DNA of 64,000 nt from Magnaporthiopsis rhizophila (taxonomy: Eukaryota; Ascomycota; Sordariomycetes; Magnaporthales; Magnaporthaceae). The DNA lies in assembly GCA_003049465.1 (NCBI GenBank), contig PYSS01000079.1:62848-126847 (forward strand), written 5' to 3'. The notes beneath the pieces are model-generated. The model was not told the origin of the DNA, did not search any database, and saw only the letters and a program-made list of their open reading frames with translations. Shown in pieces: positions 49,162 through 59,101 of this stretch. How positions within the stretch are numbered: position 1 is the first letter of the stretch; each line of letters begins with the position of its first letter. The position numbers were made by a program, and so were the translations under genes.

Positions 49162-50499
49162 AGAGAGGCTGTGCTGTAGGGGTCCCATTCCCTTGGGATG
49201 GGAGCCGATAAGGAATGAGGATAAAACCTGTCGCTGGGCAGGGACGCTTTGTCACGATCATGGAAAGCTGTTTCTTGAATGATACCCTAGATACTATGGC
49301 GTCGGGGTGAATAACGCGTGGAATGAAAAGAGGCGAGCTTAATGTTATCCATTCAAGTGAATACGTGTCACTCCTCCGAGCCCATTGTTTGCAATTTAGC
49401 CTGGCTACCTTACCGGCACCGTGAGCAGCATTCTGTCCTTGGAATCGTATGTAATCACTGCCTGGTCCCTTCATTCGTGGATGAGAAAACGTTCAAGTTC
49501 TTTGACACGCTCCGTGAATGGGGAGCCTTCCCTGCTCTGTCTATGCAATGTTCTCCAAGAAATTCAATTCGCCACAAGGCTGGCATCACGATCCGGCGAT
49601 GACATCGATGCAAGTCAATGAACAGATGCTTCGCGATCACCCCCGAATCCTGTCAGAGCATTCTCTGCTTCATGGGAATGCAAAGAATCACTAGAGTGTC
49701 TAGAAAGGCTAGGCTCGAGTGAATGGTACGCATATCGACGTTTATTCAGCCGAGCCACTACTTGGGGCTGTACCTCGTGGGCCCCCTCCGCAGGAGAGGA
49801 GGCACGGATAATCTGGGTCATCCCTAAAAATCCCGGGTCAGAAATTTCGTTAATGTTCCTTTACAATTTGGCAGCAATCACTAACAGATCCAACTCGCGA
49901 AAAGCCATTTCAAAAGAATCCATCAGCGAAAGAGAAGTATGGCACAAGCTCCAGACAAAGAGAGTGAATGCACTGTGACGCAGCGCTTCATCCATCCCAC
50001 CTGGACTCCGCTTATCTTCAGGCCAAGCCTACACAACGAACATCCTCTGGTAGTCATGGTCTCATTCCATTCTGCCCTTGCGGAGGCGATGAATGAATAC
50101 GTGACAAGCCATCACTTCACTTCTCTTGCACCACTATTATTCACGGTGGTCAACACGAAGAGTGCTCTGGCCGCAGAAGCGCAGGAGAAATTTGGGTATA
50201 AAAGGGCCCCTCTCTTCCCCCAGATCTCCCTCAACTCTCCTCTCCATCAGCGTCTCCTATCTCAACACATCAACATCTCCTTCTCGGCTCCTAGTACTCT
50301 TCCGAGGGGCGTTCGGGGTCCCTTCTGGGGACCCCGGCGCGACTCCTGTCACCATCGATAGAGTCCGCCCGGAGGGAGAGGGCCAAAAAAAAAAGAAGAA
50401 ACACTAGCAAAAACCACCACAAAAAAAGTACCATTTTCCTTTGTTCCCTCAAAAACGACAAAAAAGATCCAAAAACAACCCACTGTATCATGTGCCCCT
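49162..50499 (+). promoter_or_regulatory. Intergenic region with a well-formed TATA promoter at 50197-50279
   Basis: TATAAAA at 50197-50203 is followed by a pyrimidine-rich stretch and CAACACATCAACATC (about 50264-50279), the usual layout of a strong fungal core promoter reading rightward. No convincing start codon follows; instead there is a hairpin at 50314-50336, an A-rich tract and then the CpG-rich block. The gene once driven from here may be lost or may be the gene at 53699. Confidence 0.45.
50314..50336. repeat. GC-rich perfect hairpin
   Basis: The arms CGGGGTCCC (50314-50322) and GGGACCCCG (50328-50336) are exact reverse complements separated by TTCTG. The hairpin lies about 110 nt downstream of the TATA box. 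It is not followed by a T run, and eukaryotic terminators do not look like this. Confidence 0.6.
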
Positions 50500-53395
50500 A
50501 GGGTCGAGCAGGTCCACGTGAGGAGCGATGCTCTTGCTCGACACCCATGGGGTCCCCGGAGGAGGCCACCAATAGCAGCCATACGGCGAACGACAACGTG
50601 GTTGCTATTCACGCCGGTGGCTCTCCTCCGCGGACGTCTGGGTAGCTCTAGACTGGGCCGAGTATTGTAAAACCTTCAAGTGGTAAGTACAAGCAGGGAC
50701 CGAGTCCGATCAGAGGACCCATCCACAGCCACGATGTCGATCTCGTTCTGGGGGTAGTAGGGAGTGTAGGGAAAACGCACCTCGGTGGGAGATTCCTGGT
50801 ACCCCGAATCATCATCGTCCCTGCCACCGCCGGAGCTTCCGCCAACGCCGATAGAGCCGGGCATTCGTCGGGGGCGTTCAGGACGATCGAGACGACCGCG
50901 CCAGGTCCCACCCGCAACTCGGTCGCCGCTCCGTCCTTCGGCAAGAATCTCGACAGCTGTCGTCGACAGGCAGTGTGCCCGCCGGGGTGCGGTGAAGACG
51001 ATCTCCGCCCCCGAGCAGCACATCCGGGGCGACCGTCGACACCATAGACCCATCATCCGCCGGCTACGCCGCCTACCACAAAAGAGGCCCCGCGCCTCGG
51101 CCGGCGGCTCCCTCGCTTTCGCATTACAGCAATTCCGGTCGGGCACGTCTCGCTCTCGGACGTCACCGAGACCGATCGCCAGTGGCGGACAGCCAGCGGC
51201 GGGCTCCCAACACGCTCATCTTCGAGCCGTACGACCATAATCTCGAGACCGGTAAAGCCGAGCACGGGCTCCGCGCCGCTACCGGGGTCTCCCACGTCGG
51301 TTCCCCGATTCCGCCGCCATCCGGGCGTCGTCACCGGCGTCGCTTCGGTTCAAGGAGGACAACAGCAGACGACCGGGGCGACAGGACCGAACGTTCCTCC
51401 GAGGAGAGAGCAACCCAAAAAAAAATCGAAAATCCAAAAAAAAAAAATCAGAGATAACAGGGCGTCGAACCAACGGTCGGTGCTTCGCGAGCTCCGACCG
51501 CTTGTCGAACTCGAGCTCGCCGTCGCGAACCTCGGGTTCGGACCGCCAGCGGAAGCATCAATCATCGCGGACGCCTTTCCGTCATCCCCCTCGGGCGCGC
51601 GGGTAGCAACCGGGCTCCGCGGACATTCACCACAGCCAATACATGTTCCCCGGTTCCACGCTTCTCCGGCCGCCGACATCGCGTACGAGAAGCTCCGGTG
51701 ATCCGACGACGGGGAAGTTGAGCGACTTTATACGCCAGCCGGCCCCCAACGGCAGCCGCGATACCGGATGCGCAAGGGGACGCCAACGCTCAACGCACAC
51801 ACTAGCCGGTAACGGATACGACCCAGAGTCACTCGAAATCGAAAACTACAGCCAAGCAGGAGGTAGCGCGTCCGGGAGCCACCCGTCACGGACGAACACG
51901 GCGTCGAAGCCGCGCGGGGCTCGCGAGCCGACGTCTCGAGCTCCGCGACGCCCGGCCCGCCCCCGGCCGTCGTTCGGGTAGAGCAGGAACACAGCGCACG
52001 GCGGTGCCGTCGGCGACGAGGTAGACGGCGGGACGGGTCGACGAGGTGCCATCATCGGCATCCTCGTCCCGGTCGACGCCGTGCGGCACGGCGACTCGGC
52101 ATCGGGCCCGCTACGGACGGTGCGTGCGAGGAGTTCGTCGCTCGGCGGACGCCGCCCCTCGGTCGTCCTACTCGACGAATACAGCACACCTCGAAGGAGC
52201 GGTAGCGGTCCTTCCGGCCGACAACAAGAACGGTGCATACCCATCCCTTCGCGCAGCTCTTACACGGCGGCGCGCGGCCGTTTATCAAATCGAGTTATCA
52301 ATACCCGTCGGAAACCGTCGCATCATCTCTCAACCGCCCCGTCCGTGGATACTCAACACACCAGTACATATCCATAGACACACTCGGTTTCGCCGTTGCC
52401 GCGGAACCACCAAGATAGCCCGATACAACGACCCTTCGTCCAAATAAACGGTCGGCTCCTAGCCCTCACGCGCAAAAAGCCTCGCAGCCGGCAGCCACTC
52501 GGGTTCCCCGATCTAGAGCGCCATCGTTAGCCCCCGGCATCCACGTGCAACACCAACTCCCGGCCGGCAGCCGCTCGGGTTCCCCGATCTAGAGTGCCCG
52601 GGACGTCACCATACACCGCGAACGCATTCCACGGTACACCCACAAGCCCACGCATCCCTCCCGACGGCCCCACGAAAGTCACCAACAACCCGACCAGGGT
52701 GAGCAGCAGCGACACGGGACAGCCGCTTCCGGCGGTGCCGAGGGTATTCCAACCGGGCATGTTGCGCATTCCGGAGCCAGAAACTCGGCCGTCGATCGCC
52801 ATTACCCTCTCCCGGGTCCAAGTCGCTACTCCCAGACACGCACGGCGTCTTCAACGCCACCATCACGCTCCCGCCGCATCAGATCGCATTCGTCGACCCG
52901 CCACCGGAACGACGTATCCGATATCGCGTTCGGCCTCGAGCCCGTCGCCGTCTTCGCCGCAACATCGCTCGCCAACCCGTCCCGCGCCAGCTCGCTTACT
53001 CATCTTCGGTTCTCACGGTACGCAGCGCGGGACGCCACGTCGATTACGACGGCGAGGCGTATCACATACGGGTCAAGCCGCGCGCGACCGGGGACGGGGC
53101 AGTCTCGGCTTCCCCCGGCCGGTCACGACGGCGGTTTTCATTCTCGCTACGCTTCCAGCCGAGGGGAGCCGCCATCTCGGTGTTCGCACACGACGTCCAG
53201 ATCGGGTCGGAAGGACCACTTCCAGCTCTACGGGATTCTTCCACGCCGATCTCCGAGGTGATCCGGTCGACCTCCGCGCCCGCGCGCCCACGGGGCTCGC
53301 GGATTCCGTTCGTCGCTTCCCGGCCTTCGCCATACCCGGTTCCTCGCCCAGCGCGGCCCGCCCATGCTACGCGCCGACTTGCCACTTCCTGTAAA
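50500..53395. pseudogene. CpG-rich block of broken, coding-like sequence of unknown origin
   Basis: By eye, this 2.9-kb block is much richer in CG dinucleotides than its flanks, and its right edge changes abruptly to AT-rich DNA. Open frames change every 100-300 nt without splice signals between them. Plus-strand examples: about 51102-51260, 51182-51330, 51480-51701, 51643-51890, 52233-52418 and 52594-52850. Minus-strand examples: about 50680-50800, 50850-50945, 51130-51334 and 52527-52802, the last with a hydrophobic segment. Because both strands look open, I cannot fix the coding strand. An old foreign insertion (virus, mobile element or transferred gene) full of frameshifts is one reading; biased non-coding DNA is another. 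I recognise no family. Confidence 0.35.
52487..52598. repeat. Imperfect 36-bp direct repeat
   Basis: Copies at 52487-52522 and 52563-52598 share 34 of 36 bases, start 76 bp apart and contain CGGGTTCCCCGATCTAGAG. They lie inside the CpG-rich block. Confidence 0.75.
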
Positions 53396-53698
53396 TGTTA
53401 TTCTCTGCCTCTCTCTTTCTTTTTTATCTTGTCATCGTCATAAATGGCAGGTAAGTTCGTCCGTGAGTTGATAGCAACTTCTAAACCAACTTTAATCACG
53501 GTTAAAAATTAATAAAAGGAAGGTGAACCCCTGGTGAAGCTCCGCAGGCATTCCCTACAAAAACAAACCAAACCTCAACCATGCCCAGACCATAAACAAA
53601 CCAGTTTATCACCAGAAACATTCGGTACGTCATATCAAATACCGTCACAGACAAACTCGCAAACATCGCCACTAAAAATTTATACGATCTTCCCGACA

Positions 53699-54311
53699 AT
53701 GGCAGCCCAACCGAATTTCAACACGATGTCGCAGGCTCTAGCCACTTTAAGCCAGGAGGCGGGCAATTGCGTCGGTCTGGCTGCGGTCAATGCTGCTATC
53801 CAGACGCAGCTTGCGAACATCCAGAACACGCTCGGCCGTGTTGATCGTCGGGTCACTCGCCTCACTCGTCGTGTCACTGCTATGGAAAGAAGACTTACGA
53901 CGAGGCTCGACCGGATCGATAACAGGCTGATGGCCTGGTATGTTCCATCACAGTTATGGAAAATCACATTAACTAACCATTAACTAACCATTAACTAACC
54001 ATTAACTAACCATTAACTAACCATTAACTAACCATTTGTCGCTATGTAGCGATCAGAACGCCATCGCTCGAAATCTCAATCGCCGAGCAGTCGTCGACAC
54101 TTCTCCGCTCCACCCTTTACGATCCCCCACCACAAATGCCGCCATTCCCGGGTTCCCCCGGACGCTTGGAGACATCAACACGATGAACATCCAGCGGCTT
54201 CGTTCGGTCCTTCGGGCGTTGGGTCAGGACAGTCGGGGGCGAGCAGTTGTTCTAAGAGAGCGGCTCAAGGTGGTAGTTGGTGCCGATATGCAAGGAGCGG
54301 TTTGGAGATGA
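53699..54311 (+). CDS. Small fungal protein of an expanded, uncharacterised family
   Basis: Two exons: 53699-53937 and 54050-54311, giving 166 aa. The 112-nt intron (GTATGT..TAG) splits a Cys codon and contains a tandem repeat. The N-terminal half (about 30-78) is a predicted coiled coil with regularly spaced Leu, Val and Arg (RVDRRVTRLTRRVTAMERR). After the junction comes DQNAIARNLNRRAVV, then PLHPL, IPGFPRTLGDI, a helix (LRSVLRALGQ) and a basic end. The order coiled coil, N-x-x-A-R, IPxFP and a terminal LLxALG helix matches a family of short hypothetical proteins that I recall as highly expanded in Sordariomycete genomes. Its function is unknown; the domain might mediate self-association. 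The gene sits directly beside the CpG-rich block, an environment that looks like accessory DNA. Confidence 0.7.
53968..54033 (+). repeat. Six tandem copies of ATTAACTAACC inside an intron
   Basis: The 11-bp unit is repeated exactly six times within the intron at 53938-54049. Each unit contains AACTAAC, close to the fungal branch-point consensus. The last copy ends about 15 nt before the AG acceptor. Confidence 0.95.
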
Positions 54312-56288
54312 GGCGTGGATTTGCGCGGGAGAAGCGTGTACATCGTCGGGGAGATCACTATAAATAACAGTAATGGATGGAATTTCCTGAGCACACCGAG
54401 CTGGAGCCCGACCGACCACCTGTGGCAGCACGAATGGGAGGAGATGAGCCGTGATTTCCACCGGTCGCCAGTGGCCAGTGGCGGCCAGTCCCGGCGACGT
54501 CGCGATGCCATCGGGTTTTCTGCGTGCTCCGGCGGCCGTAGAGACTGGCTCCGTGAGCTGTTTATCCGGGCGTACGGCTTGGCCACCTCAAACTCACCGA
54601 CTTCACGACCATCGCGTCCCGGGGCTGGGTTAGGCTCTTTGCGACTTCCCACTTGAGTCTTGGTCGGGCACTCGACCTCGACGGTCGCGCCTGTCTCGCT
54701 CGATCAATAATTCCGCCCATGCACGACGCCTACTCCTTTCGCAGGTTGGGCTTCATGGCGCCCGCGAGTCGGTTGAACACTCTCGGCAGCCCCAGCCTAT
54801 GGACACCTCGAGATCTGCTTCTGAGCTTTTGGTTCAGTGCGGCCGCCCGAGAGATCATCTCGAAACGGCAGCAAAAAGGCAGAGGAAAAGACCAGAAGCA
54901 GCAACAACAGCAGAACGCCTGGCTCGAATCCAAGTTCGATACGAACCACTCTGCCCGGGTGTGTAGCTATCGTCGGCCCTGGGATTTCTTGGTATCTAAA
55001 GCCTCCACGTTGACGGCAGGGGGCCTTTTGCAATGAGTGCAGATCCTTTCAGCCGCCCGCCCGGCGCGGCTCCCGTGGGTTCGACACGTCGATCTCAGGC
55101 AGCCAACGCATTCATCAGGCCGGGTAGAGGCTAAACTCAATACCGAGGTGTACATCGCGTTGGATTACGAGATGCGCAACTCGGGTTTAAGCGGCGCCGG
55201 GACGTGCAGAGGCACGGAATTCTCCAGTCTCAGCTTCTTGTTTGCCATGGCGGAACGGCGTGCTCGTTTCGGCGCTCGAAATACTCAACGACAGCCTGCG
55301 TGCGCCGGATAGCTTCCCGGTAGCTCTGCACTGCTTCCGATGGAGGGGGGGGGGGGGGGGGGNNNNNNNNNNNNNNNNNGGGGGGGGGGGCGGTGTGTTT
55401 GTTCGTTGGCGCCCTTCCCACGCCTGCCATATATACCCACCAGGGATGCCGCCGGGCGAGGCGGCGTCTGCCTGAAAAGGAAATACGGCATGAGGGTGGT
55501 TGGACGTGGGATTGCCTTCACGCCGTTGCGATTGTTGAGATGCGTTGGGATGAGGAGGGAGAGTACGTACGGCATGGGGATGGAATGACATGGGATTGCG
55601 GTCCTGCCATTCCGGTTGGTATATCTGGTTTGGGGATGAGGTAGAAAGTCATCGGGTCCAATAAAAAGTTATCTCTCTGATAAGACACGCGGCTAGCGAG
55701 TCCAATTTTCCGTATTGCGCCAAATGACCGTGACCAAGTAGCAAATTAACCCAGGTGTGAAACTGGCAATAAGCCGGTCCGTCAATCTCGTCCCGAGAGA
55801 CGGCGTGGTTGGGATAGCATCGCATGCTCCGTGTTGAAAGGTGCGAATGGTGATGATCAGATATGAAAAGCTGGTGGGAGAGACAATAGAAGTGTGGAAT
55901 GAGAACAAGAAATGATGGTACAGAAAATCCATAGCAAAAGCAAAGATGAGAAAGCGCAAGAAGAAGTCAAGAGAGAGAAAACAGACAAAGGCAAAAACCC
56001 AGTGATCCTTCATTCACCACCCTCCGCCGGTTAAAAACTCCCAGCCAGAAATACCCAGAACCAACAAGAAACTGCCGCCAAACCCGATTGGCTTTTCGAC
56101 AAATCTAACTCTATGTGCCCTTTTTATGCACCATGCTCGATCGCTCGCTGTCATGTCTACCTAAAAACGCCAGAAAGAAGTAGAGAGCCGGGGGAGAAGA
56201 AGAAAGAAAAAGGGGACAAGCTGAACCAGCGCAAATGAAGAATAAGAGGGGTGAAGCAGACACCAAGGCTCTCGGGCTCCGAGGCCTT
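54312..56288. other. Intergenic region with broken coding-like fragments and an assembly gap
   Basis: Several stop-free pieces look partly coding but have no complete gene structure: about 54480-54656 (+), 54720-54930 (+), 55100-55312 (+, containing KLNTEVYIALDYEMR) and 55240-55590 (-). The minus-strand piece would run through the poly-G/N gap, which would encode a Pro run. They may be remnants of genes or elements, continuing the unusual character of the block to the left. From about 55650 to 56288 the sequence is A-rich, ordinary 3' flank of the bZIP gene. Confidence 0.4.
55345..55390. other. Assembly gap: 17 N between poly-G runs
   Basis: 18 G (55345-55362), 17 N (55363-55379) and 11 G (55380-55390). 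The true length of this G tract is unknown, so any frame crossing it cannot be trusted. Confidence 0.97.
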
Positions 56289-57680
56289 CTACGGCTTAGA
56301 GTTCTTCATCAGGTTCAACTCCGCCGTCAGCGCGTCATTCTGAGCCTTGGCAGCCTCGAGCGCCTCCTCGGCGGCGGCGAGGCGGTTGCGGAGCAGCGCG
56401 GCCTCCGCGGCGGCCTCATCGCGCCGACGGGCCTGGTCGTCGGCGTCGCGGCGGGCGGCGTCGAGCGCCTCGTTCTTGCGGGCGCGGGACCGGGCGGCGG
56501 CGGCGTTGTTGATCTGGCGGCGCTTGAAGTTCTTGGCCGCCATCATGCGCTCGTTGGCCAGGTCCGTCAGGTCGCGCTGCGCCTGCGTCATTCCCGGGGA
56601 GTAGCGCAGCGGGTGCAGCTGTCGGGTCTCGAGGGCCTTGAGGTCGTCGTCGGGGAGCGAGTTGATCCAGGGCGCCCAGTTCTGCCACGTCCGCTCCTGC
56701 AGCGCCGACGGGACCGGCACGCTGCCTGGTGGGAGGGTCGCTGCCGGCGCAAAGATGACGGTGCCGGCGGAGGAGGAGCCGCCGCCGCCACCACCTCCTC
56801 GCATGGGGAGCTTGCGGAGGGGTTGGGCTGGCGGCGGCGGCGGCGGTGACATGGAAGAGGAGGCGAGGGTCGACGAGTCGCGGGACATGGCGGCCGTCGC
56901 GGTGGCGACGGCTGTGGAGTCCGAGTAGCTCCGCTGCATGTCGTGGCTGCTCAGCGGCTTCTGCTCGAGTCCGGACTCCGGGCTCCCTGCAGAGTAGACA
57001 GTCGCCGCTTGGGAGTCTATCGAGTACCGACGCTCCATTTGGACGTTCTGTCCGCTCTCGGCGAGCGGGAACTGCACGTCTTCGCTGTAGACCGGCGTTC
57101 CATCCCACCTTCGACTGAGGAGGTTCGCATGCCCGACCCTGACCTGGTCCGCTTCGGGAAAGAAGGATTCGTGGCTGCCATGGGGATTCGGTGTTGTGGG
57201 TGGCGCCGCGGTTTGCTGATCCGGTGAGCCGAAGGCTTGCGAGAGTGACGGGTATCTAGGCCACACATGGGCAGGCAGCGCTTTTGGGATAAGATGCGTT
57301 ACGTCACCGCGCAGTCCCGACGACTGTTGGTGATGAGGATGGAACGATGAGTCGAGCAGGGCAAGGGATAGGGGGTTATTTGCGAACCCGTTGTGAACCG
57401 GGTCTTGGGCCGCGAACGATCCCAGCCATGGCGCACCGAAGCTGTCCTCGCCTCCCGCCGCCGTTACGTCGAAGGCCGGACTCGGTGTTGGGTCTGTGCT
57501 GCCCGTTGGGCTTTGCTTCATTTCGCTAAGATCTGTGGGTGCTGACGTTGCCGGTGGTGAGAGCCCGCTCTCAAACCCAGCGAATGCCATGGGGACCTGG
57601 CTGCTGTCTCCGAAGCTTGGTGGGTAGACTGTGTCTATGTTGTTATTTGAGATGCTGCTACTGCTATTATTGCTCGCCAT
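56289..57680 (-). CDS. bZIP transcription factor
   Basis: A single exon encodes 463 aa. The start is the ATG at 57680 (context AAGCCATGGCG); the frame is open further upstream but without another ATG. Residues 1-330 are Ser/Pro-rich with Asn and Gly runs, presumably a disordered regulatory region. A conserved-looking stretch at about 335-385 (RTWQNWAPWINSLPDDDLKALETRQ) precedes the DNA-binding part. The basic region (about 386-402, KRRQINNAAAARSRARK) matches the bZIP signature N-x2-A-A-x2-S-R exactly. The following coiled coil to residue 455 is unusual: only about half of the heptad positions carry Leu (406, 434, 441, 455), with Ala, Arg and Asn in the others, and it is very Ala/Arg/Glu-rich. 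It is predicted to be nuclear. The subfamily and target genes are not determined. Confidence 0.87.
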   Translation of the reverse strand: MASNNSSSSISNNNIDTVYPPSFGDSSQVPMAFAGFESGLSPPATSAPTDLSEMKQSPTGSTDPTPSPAFDVTAAGGEDSFGAPWLGSFAAQDPVHNGFANNPLSLALLDSSFHPHHQQSSGLRGDVTHLIPKALPAHVWPRYPSLSQAFGSPDQQTAAPPTTPNPHGSHESFFPEADQVRVGHANLLSRRWDGTPVYSEDVQFPLAESGQNVQMERRYSIDSQAATVYSAGSPESGLEQKPLSSHDMQRSYSDSTAVATATAAMSRDSSTLASSSMSPPPPPPAQPLRKLPMRGGGGGGGSSSAGTVIFAPAATLPPGSVPVPSALQERTWQNWAPWINSLPDDDLKALETRQLHPLRYSPGMTQAQRDLTDLANERMMAAKNFKRRQINNAAAARSRARKNEALDAARRDADDQARRRDEAAAEAALLRNRLAAAEEALEAAKAQNDALTAELNLMKNSKP

Positions 57681-59101
57681 GGCTTGAGGAGGCCCGCAAC
57701 GCAGAGAAGCGCAGCTCAAGGTCTCGCGCAGTGTCTTCTTGAACCCTGAAACGATCTGAAGTGATGTTTATGAAGTATCGTCAATGTCTAGGTAGGCAAG
57801 AATGTACGCCCAGGAGGTGACAGCTCCAGGCATCCACCCCTGCAGGATATGGGGCTATGCACGAGCTGGTGATTGGTTTCGCGGTGAAGGTGGTGATGGC
57901 CGTGAGATTGGAATGCCTGGCGGTTGACTGGGTTGGTTTGGATGGCCCAAGAGAAGGAACTGAATAGGGAAGACTCAGTGAAGGGTCCTTGGTTAAATAG
58001 CTCCGCACTCCTTTCGTGGTGACGGGCCGTTCCACGTTGCATAACCTGGGCCACGAGAATCACCTTTCTCACTGATAAATCTGATGTTAGAATAGCGTCT
58101 AGTCTTAACGGAGGACTCGGGGCAATTTGCCAAAGCGCCCCCTGTGGTGGGGCGACGAGGAGGTGTTGTCGGTGAGGAACGGCAGTTCAGACGTCGTTAT
58201 TGAGGCCATGACCACAGTACACAATAGCATGGGCTTCTACCGATCCACGCGGGCTGTGGGCCTAGACTCGAGGGAATTGGATGGTTCTCCAGGTGGCTTG
58301 GTTGATTCAGACCCAAAGGATGACGGCAGTACCCTCGGCGGGTCAAGTGGCTGGCAAGGAACGGCTCCCCGGGCTGGAGGAGGAGGTTTGGATCCACTTC
58401 ACAACCTGATCTCCTCCCTTACTGCAGTCTGTATTTTTTTTTTTTTCCTTTCTCACTTCCGGCTGTGAATATGCATCCAGCCCTGGTCCTTGAGCTTCTA
58501 CACCGCTCGGCCGTATTTTTAATGTCCCTGTTTGGGCTGGTACATGGAGAATTGCCGCTTTTGGTATGGCTTGAGTCTGCCATTGGACGAGATATGCGCG
58601 GGAAGGATTTTCATTTGCTACATTTAGGTAGGTAGTTGGAGTACAAGAGACGGGCGGAGGTGGTTTGTTAGTCGCGACATGGCACTAGGGTGTGAGTTCG
58701 TACGGCGACCCCTGGGGGTGGGTGTATGACGCCCAGCTGCGTCACGAGAAGGAGGATCACCCAGAATGCCTGCGCACTCGGAAGTAGAGTCGGATTTGAT
58801 GCGGCTGAAGAATTAAGCAGGGGTCAACTGGCATGGGTAAAATGCAGCTAGCCGTGGTGGTCGGTATCGACCGAACTTGCCGACCCAACGGCTGCCCCAT
58901 GCATTCCGTTAGCCGTATTCAACTTGCTTCGGCAGCGAGCGTGGCGCAACCACGGAAAAAGGACAGCGAGAAGCAAGATGAATATCGTGCCAATCAAAAC
59001 TCTCAATTTGAACATGGTCTATCTAGCTTCTCATATGATAACCTACCTCTCATGCTCTGCAAATCCCCGTCCTGTCGCCCCTCGTTCTGTTTCCATACTA
59101 C
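57681..59101. other. Intergenic region upstream of the bZIP gene
   Basis: 1.4 kb between the bZIP start and the 3' end of the next minus-strand gene. It contains the bZIP promoter and leader, a T run near 58434-58446 and TAGGTAGG words near 58627 and 59103. No gene was recognised. Confidence 0.55.

Noticed and set aside
49939..50361. 140-codon ATG frame upstream of the CpG-rich block
   Set aside because: It runs through the TATA box and CT-rich leader at 50197-50279, and has no recognisable motif.
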